22,922 bases of DNA from Ruminococcus sp. (lineage in GTDB: Bacteria > Bacillota > Clostridia > Oscillospirales > Acutalibacteraceae): assembly GCA_017380355.1 (NCBI GenBank), contig JAFOED010000043.1:1-22922 (forward strand), in the 5' to 3' direction. The first letter of the stretch is position 1. Each line of letters starts with the position of its first letter. Made by a program: the position numbers and the translations under genes. Of this stretch, positions 20,685-22,922 are shown one piece after another. The notes under the pieces are model-generated. The model ran no database searches. It was not told the origin of the DNA and saw only the letters and a list, made by a program, of their open reading frames with translations.

Positions 20685-22922
20685 GTGAAATTAAAAAGAC
20701 TTCTTGCAGGAGTGCTTACTATGCTGATTATTCCGTCATGTGCGATGAGTGCGACTCACGCTACATCACAAAATAACGATGAATATTCCCTTTTAGTAGA
20801 GCCTACATACGACCCTACAGAAAAGCCGACAGAGGCTGTAACCGTCGAAAACGTAGGACTTGAAAAGTACCTGCGTTACCTCGAAAATCGTACATATGAT
20901 GGCGATTTAGGCTCTAAATACAGTAAAAAAGAAACTGTTTTTAAGTTTTGGTCACCTGCAGCACAGGAAGTAAAGGTTTGTATCTACACTAAGGGTACTG
21001 ACCGTGAGGATGGCGCTCAGGCTGTTTCTCGTAGCAATATGAAGCTATATCCTGAGTACGGTACATGGGTGCTTCACTTAAAGGGCGATTTAAAAAATAA
21101 GTATTACACATATCTTGTCACTATTGACGGCAAGGAATACGAGATTGTTGACCCGTACGCTAAGGCTGTCGGCGCTAACGGCGATCGCGGTATGATTGTA
21201 GACCTTAAATCTACTAACCCTGAGGGTTGGGAGAACGATAAATTTGAACGTGTTGCGAACGCTACTGACGCTGTTATCTGGGAGATTTCCGTGCGTGACT
21301 TCTCAGCTAGTGAAACCAGCGGTGTCAGTGAGAAAAACCGCGGTAAGTTCTTAGCTTTTACTGAGGACGGAACGGTTGTTGACTCTATCGAGGGTGCTTT
21401 ACCTACTTGTATCGATTATCTTAAAGACCTCGGAGTTAACTACGTACAGATTAACCCTTTCTACGATTTTGCATCAATCGACGAAACTGACACAACAAAT
21501 CCTCAGTACAACTGGGGTTATGATCCAAAGAACTACAACGTACCAGAGGGTTCTTACTCGTCAAATCCTTATAACGGAAATGTCCGAATCAAAGAGTGTA
21601 AGCAGATGATTCAGGCGCTCCACGAAGCCGGTATCGGTGTTATTATGGACGTTGTTTATAACCACACTTACGCAAACGAAGATTCGTGGTTTAATCTTGC
21701 TGTTCCGAATTATTACTATCGTATTGACGAAGAGGGTAACTGGTCTAACGGCTCTGGCTGTGGTAACGATACAGCTTCTGAGCGTACAATGTTCAGAAAA
21801 TTTATGATAGACTCCGTTGTTTACTGGGCTAAAGAGTACCACATCGACGGCTTCCGTTTCGATTTGATGGGTCTTCACGATGTTAAAACTATGAACCTCA
21901 TCCGCTCTAACCTCGACAAGCTCGAAAACGGCGAGAGAATCATTATGTACGGTGAGGCGTGGGATTTACCTACAAATTGCGCTAGTAGCGTGAAACTTGC
22001 AACACAGAATAACCTTCCTGCTTTGTCTGACCGAATCGGTGCGTTCAACGACACATTCCGTGATGGTATGAAAGGTAATGTTTTCGACGCGAAAGATACA
22101 GGTTTTATTCAGGCAGGTTCTAACAAATCTAAAGTTAAATCAGGTATCGAGGGTATGTCTACGGCAGGTACGTGGGGTACACCTACTACACAGTGTGTAA
22201 ACTACACTTCCTGTCACGATAACCTCTCACTTTACGATAAGCTCGTTGAGTCTGTTTATCCTGATGAGGGCAACTACAGAAAGCGTAGGGAAGACCTCGT
22301 TTCTATGAACAAGCTCTCTGCAGCACTTACTTTAACATCACAGGGTATTCCGTTTATGATGGCTGGTGAGGAGATGGCGCGCTCTAAGGACGGTGACGAA
22401 AACTCCTACAAATCTCCTGTTGAAGTAAACCAGATTGACTGGAACGACATCAATAAATACGCAGACTTAACTGAGTACTATAAAGGTCTTATCGACATCC
22501 GCCAGACTGTTGATTTGCTAAGAGACCCTACAGGTGAAGTTGCTAAAAACATTTCTTACTTAAAAGACCTTGATGACGGTGTTATCGCTTATACTGCTAC
22601 AGGTAGCGGAAACACAAAGGGATTCGCTGCTGTATTTAACGGAAGCGACAAGAAAACTACCGTTAAATTCCCTGCAGATATGTGCAAGGTATGGGTAGTT
22701 ATCGCTAACGATAAAGAAGCAGGTATTAAGAACCTTAAAGAGATTACAGACGCTACTGTTACTGTACAGCCACATTCTTGTGTGCTTATGGTAAACAAGA
22801 GTAGTTTTGACAAATCTGCGAGTGCTGCCGAGACGATCGGGGCGACACGATCCCGGACGGCCTCCGGGAGGGTGGTAAATGACAACATATATATACGACG
22901 TGGAAATTTTCGCTTACGACTG
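20685..22922 (+). CDS. pulA: Secreted type I pullulanase (GH13), 3' end running into foreign sequence
   Basis: GTG 20685 follows TGGAGG (20671-20676); the frame is open to the window end (746 codons). The N-terminus is a signal peptide (MKLKRLLAGVLTMLIIPSC...), with either lipobox-like IPSC or cleavage near SATHA. A CBM48-like segment (FKFWSPAAQEVKVCIY) precedes the GH13 barrel. The pullulanase signature YNWGYDP is at 275-281, followed by DVVYNHT, GFRFDLMG (nucleophile D393), YGEAWD (acid/base E424) and TSCHDN. It hydrolyses alpha-1,6 branches of pullulan and starch outside the cell. Genuine sequence seems to end near codon 710 (VLMVNKSSFDK). After ~22811 composition jumps to about two-thirds G+C and the translation turns Arg-rich, so the last ~37 codons are probably not native. 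Confidence 0.93.
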   Translation, partial: MKLKRLLAGVLTMLIIPSCAMSATHATSQNNDEYSLLVEPTYDPTEKPTEAVTVENVGLEKYLRYLENRTYDGDLGSKYSKKETVFKFWSPAAQEVKVCIYTKGTDREDGAQAVSRSNMKLYPEYGTWVLHLKGDLKNKYYTYLVTIDGKEYEIVDPYAKAVGANGDRGMIVDLKSTNPEGWENDKFERVANATDAVIWEISVRDFSASETSGVSEKNRGKFLAFTEDGTVVDSIEGALPTCIDYLKDLGVNYVQINPFYDFASIDETDTTNPQYNWGYDPKNYNVPEGSYSSNPYNGNVRIKECKQMIQALHEAGIGVIMDVVYNHTYANEDSWFNLAVPNYYYRIDEEGNWSNGSGCGNDTASERTMFRKFMIDSVVYWAKEYHIDGFRFDLMGLHDVKTMNLIRSNLDKLENGERIIMYGEAWDLPTNCASSVKLATQNNLPALSDRIGAFNDTFRDGMKGNVFDAKDTGFIQAGSNKSKVKSGIEGMSTAGTWGTPTTQCVNYTSCHDNLSLYDKLVESVYPDEGNYRKRREDLVSMNKLSAALTLTSQGIPFMMAGEEMARSKDGDENSYKSPVEVNQIDWNDINKYADLTEYYKGLIDIRQTVDLLRDPTGEVAKNISYLKDLDDGVIAYTATGSGNTKGFAAVFNGSDKKTTVKFPADMCKVWVVIANDKEAGIKNLKEITDATVTVQPHSCVLMVNKSSFDKSASAAETIGATRSRTASGRVVNDNIYIRRGNFRLRL
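22879..22922 (+). CDS. Start of a phage-type DNA polymerase (partial, 14 codons)
   Basis: ATG 22879 is preceded by GGGAGG (22866-22871), a strong ribosome-binding site, and overlaps by ATGA the TGA of an open frame running from 22811 (ending DGLREGGK). The start MTTYIYDVEIFAYD resembles PolA-type DNA polymerases of clostridial siphophages, whose exonuclease motif I reads YD-x-E-x-F near the N-terminus (D7, E9 here). The frame differs from pulA. Only 14 residues are visible, so the call rests on motif, ribosome-binding site and gene overlap together. Confidence 0.42.
   Translation, partial: MTTYIYDVEIFAYD

Noticed and set aside
21561..21878. A 105-residue minus-strand frame inside pulA
   Set aside because: It lies antisense to the GH13 catalytic motifs; its openness follows from pulA codon use.
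1..22922. CRISPR array, tRNA, rRNA or insertion sequence
   Set aside because: I read both strands and saw no evenly spaced repeats, cloverleaf-like blocks, rRNA signatures, transposase frames or terminal inverted repeats.

Overview
The window suggests a low-to-mid G+C, spore-forming gut Clostridium relative (Oscillospiraceae/Ruminococcus-like). The signs are a SpoVM homologue, a LysM protein of spore-coat type, a type I dockerin, Rex, leucine-rich BspA-like repeats and AGGAGG ribosome-binding sites. This placement is inferred from gene content, not from a phylogenetic marker. Both ends cut genes: a giant surface protein enters from the left edge and a pullulanase runs into the right edge.

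Layout. 1-7226 (+): a giant secreted-type protein with InlB-like repeats and a CBM26-like starch-binding segment; a 44-residue acidic peptide; a perfect stem-loop; a secreted leucine-rich-repeat/dockerin protein with a strong terminator; then, from its own promoter, a tight operon of PqqD-like protein, SipW-like Ser/His/Asp peptidase, and an HPr-kinase-fold protein whose P-loop has been lost. 7281-11169 (-): acn-icd-rex, the citrate-to-2-oxoglutarate arm co-transcribed with the NADH sensor Rex. 11363-14115 (+): typA and a DnaQ-type exonuclease fused to a zinc ribbon. 14390-16271 (+): a small helical protein with a region-4-only sigma-like protein, then an ECF sigma factor with a textbook autoregulatory promoter and its membrane anti-sigma candidate. 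16339-18483: a small Cys-rich protein, pgeF and an RluA-type pseudouridine synthase. 18583-19190: a tiny Cys-rich membrane peptide, spoVM and a two-LysM protein. 19291-22922 (+): enolase and a secreted type I pullulanase.

Most likely undescribed system: the peptide/PqqD/peptidase/pseudo-HprK group at 4582-7226. It looks like a peptide-maturation cassette in which the peptide resembles RiPP precursors (MKK..., PEFEIV, DVLFSS, acidic tail). PqqD would be the recognition module and the SipW-like enzyme the protease. No radical SAM or cyclase is present in the window, and the kinase-like partner is catalytically degenerate. The surface protein, the dockerin protein and the pullulanase together hint at an extracellular starch-degrading lifestyle.

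The last ~110 bases are foreign in composition and appear to carry the start of a phage-type DNA polymerase. The pullulanase therefore either is interrupted by a mobile element or is joined to another sequence by assembly error. No tRNA, rRNA, CRISPR array or IS element was seen, and no gene-free stretch exceeds 300 bases.
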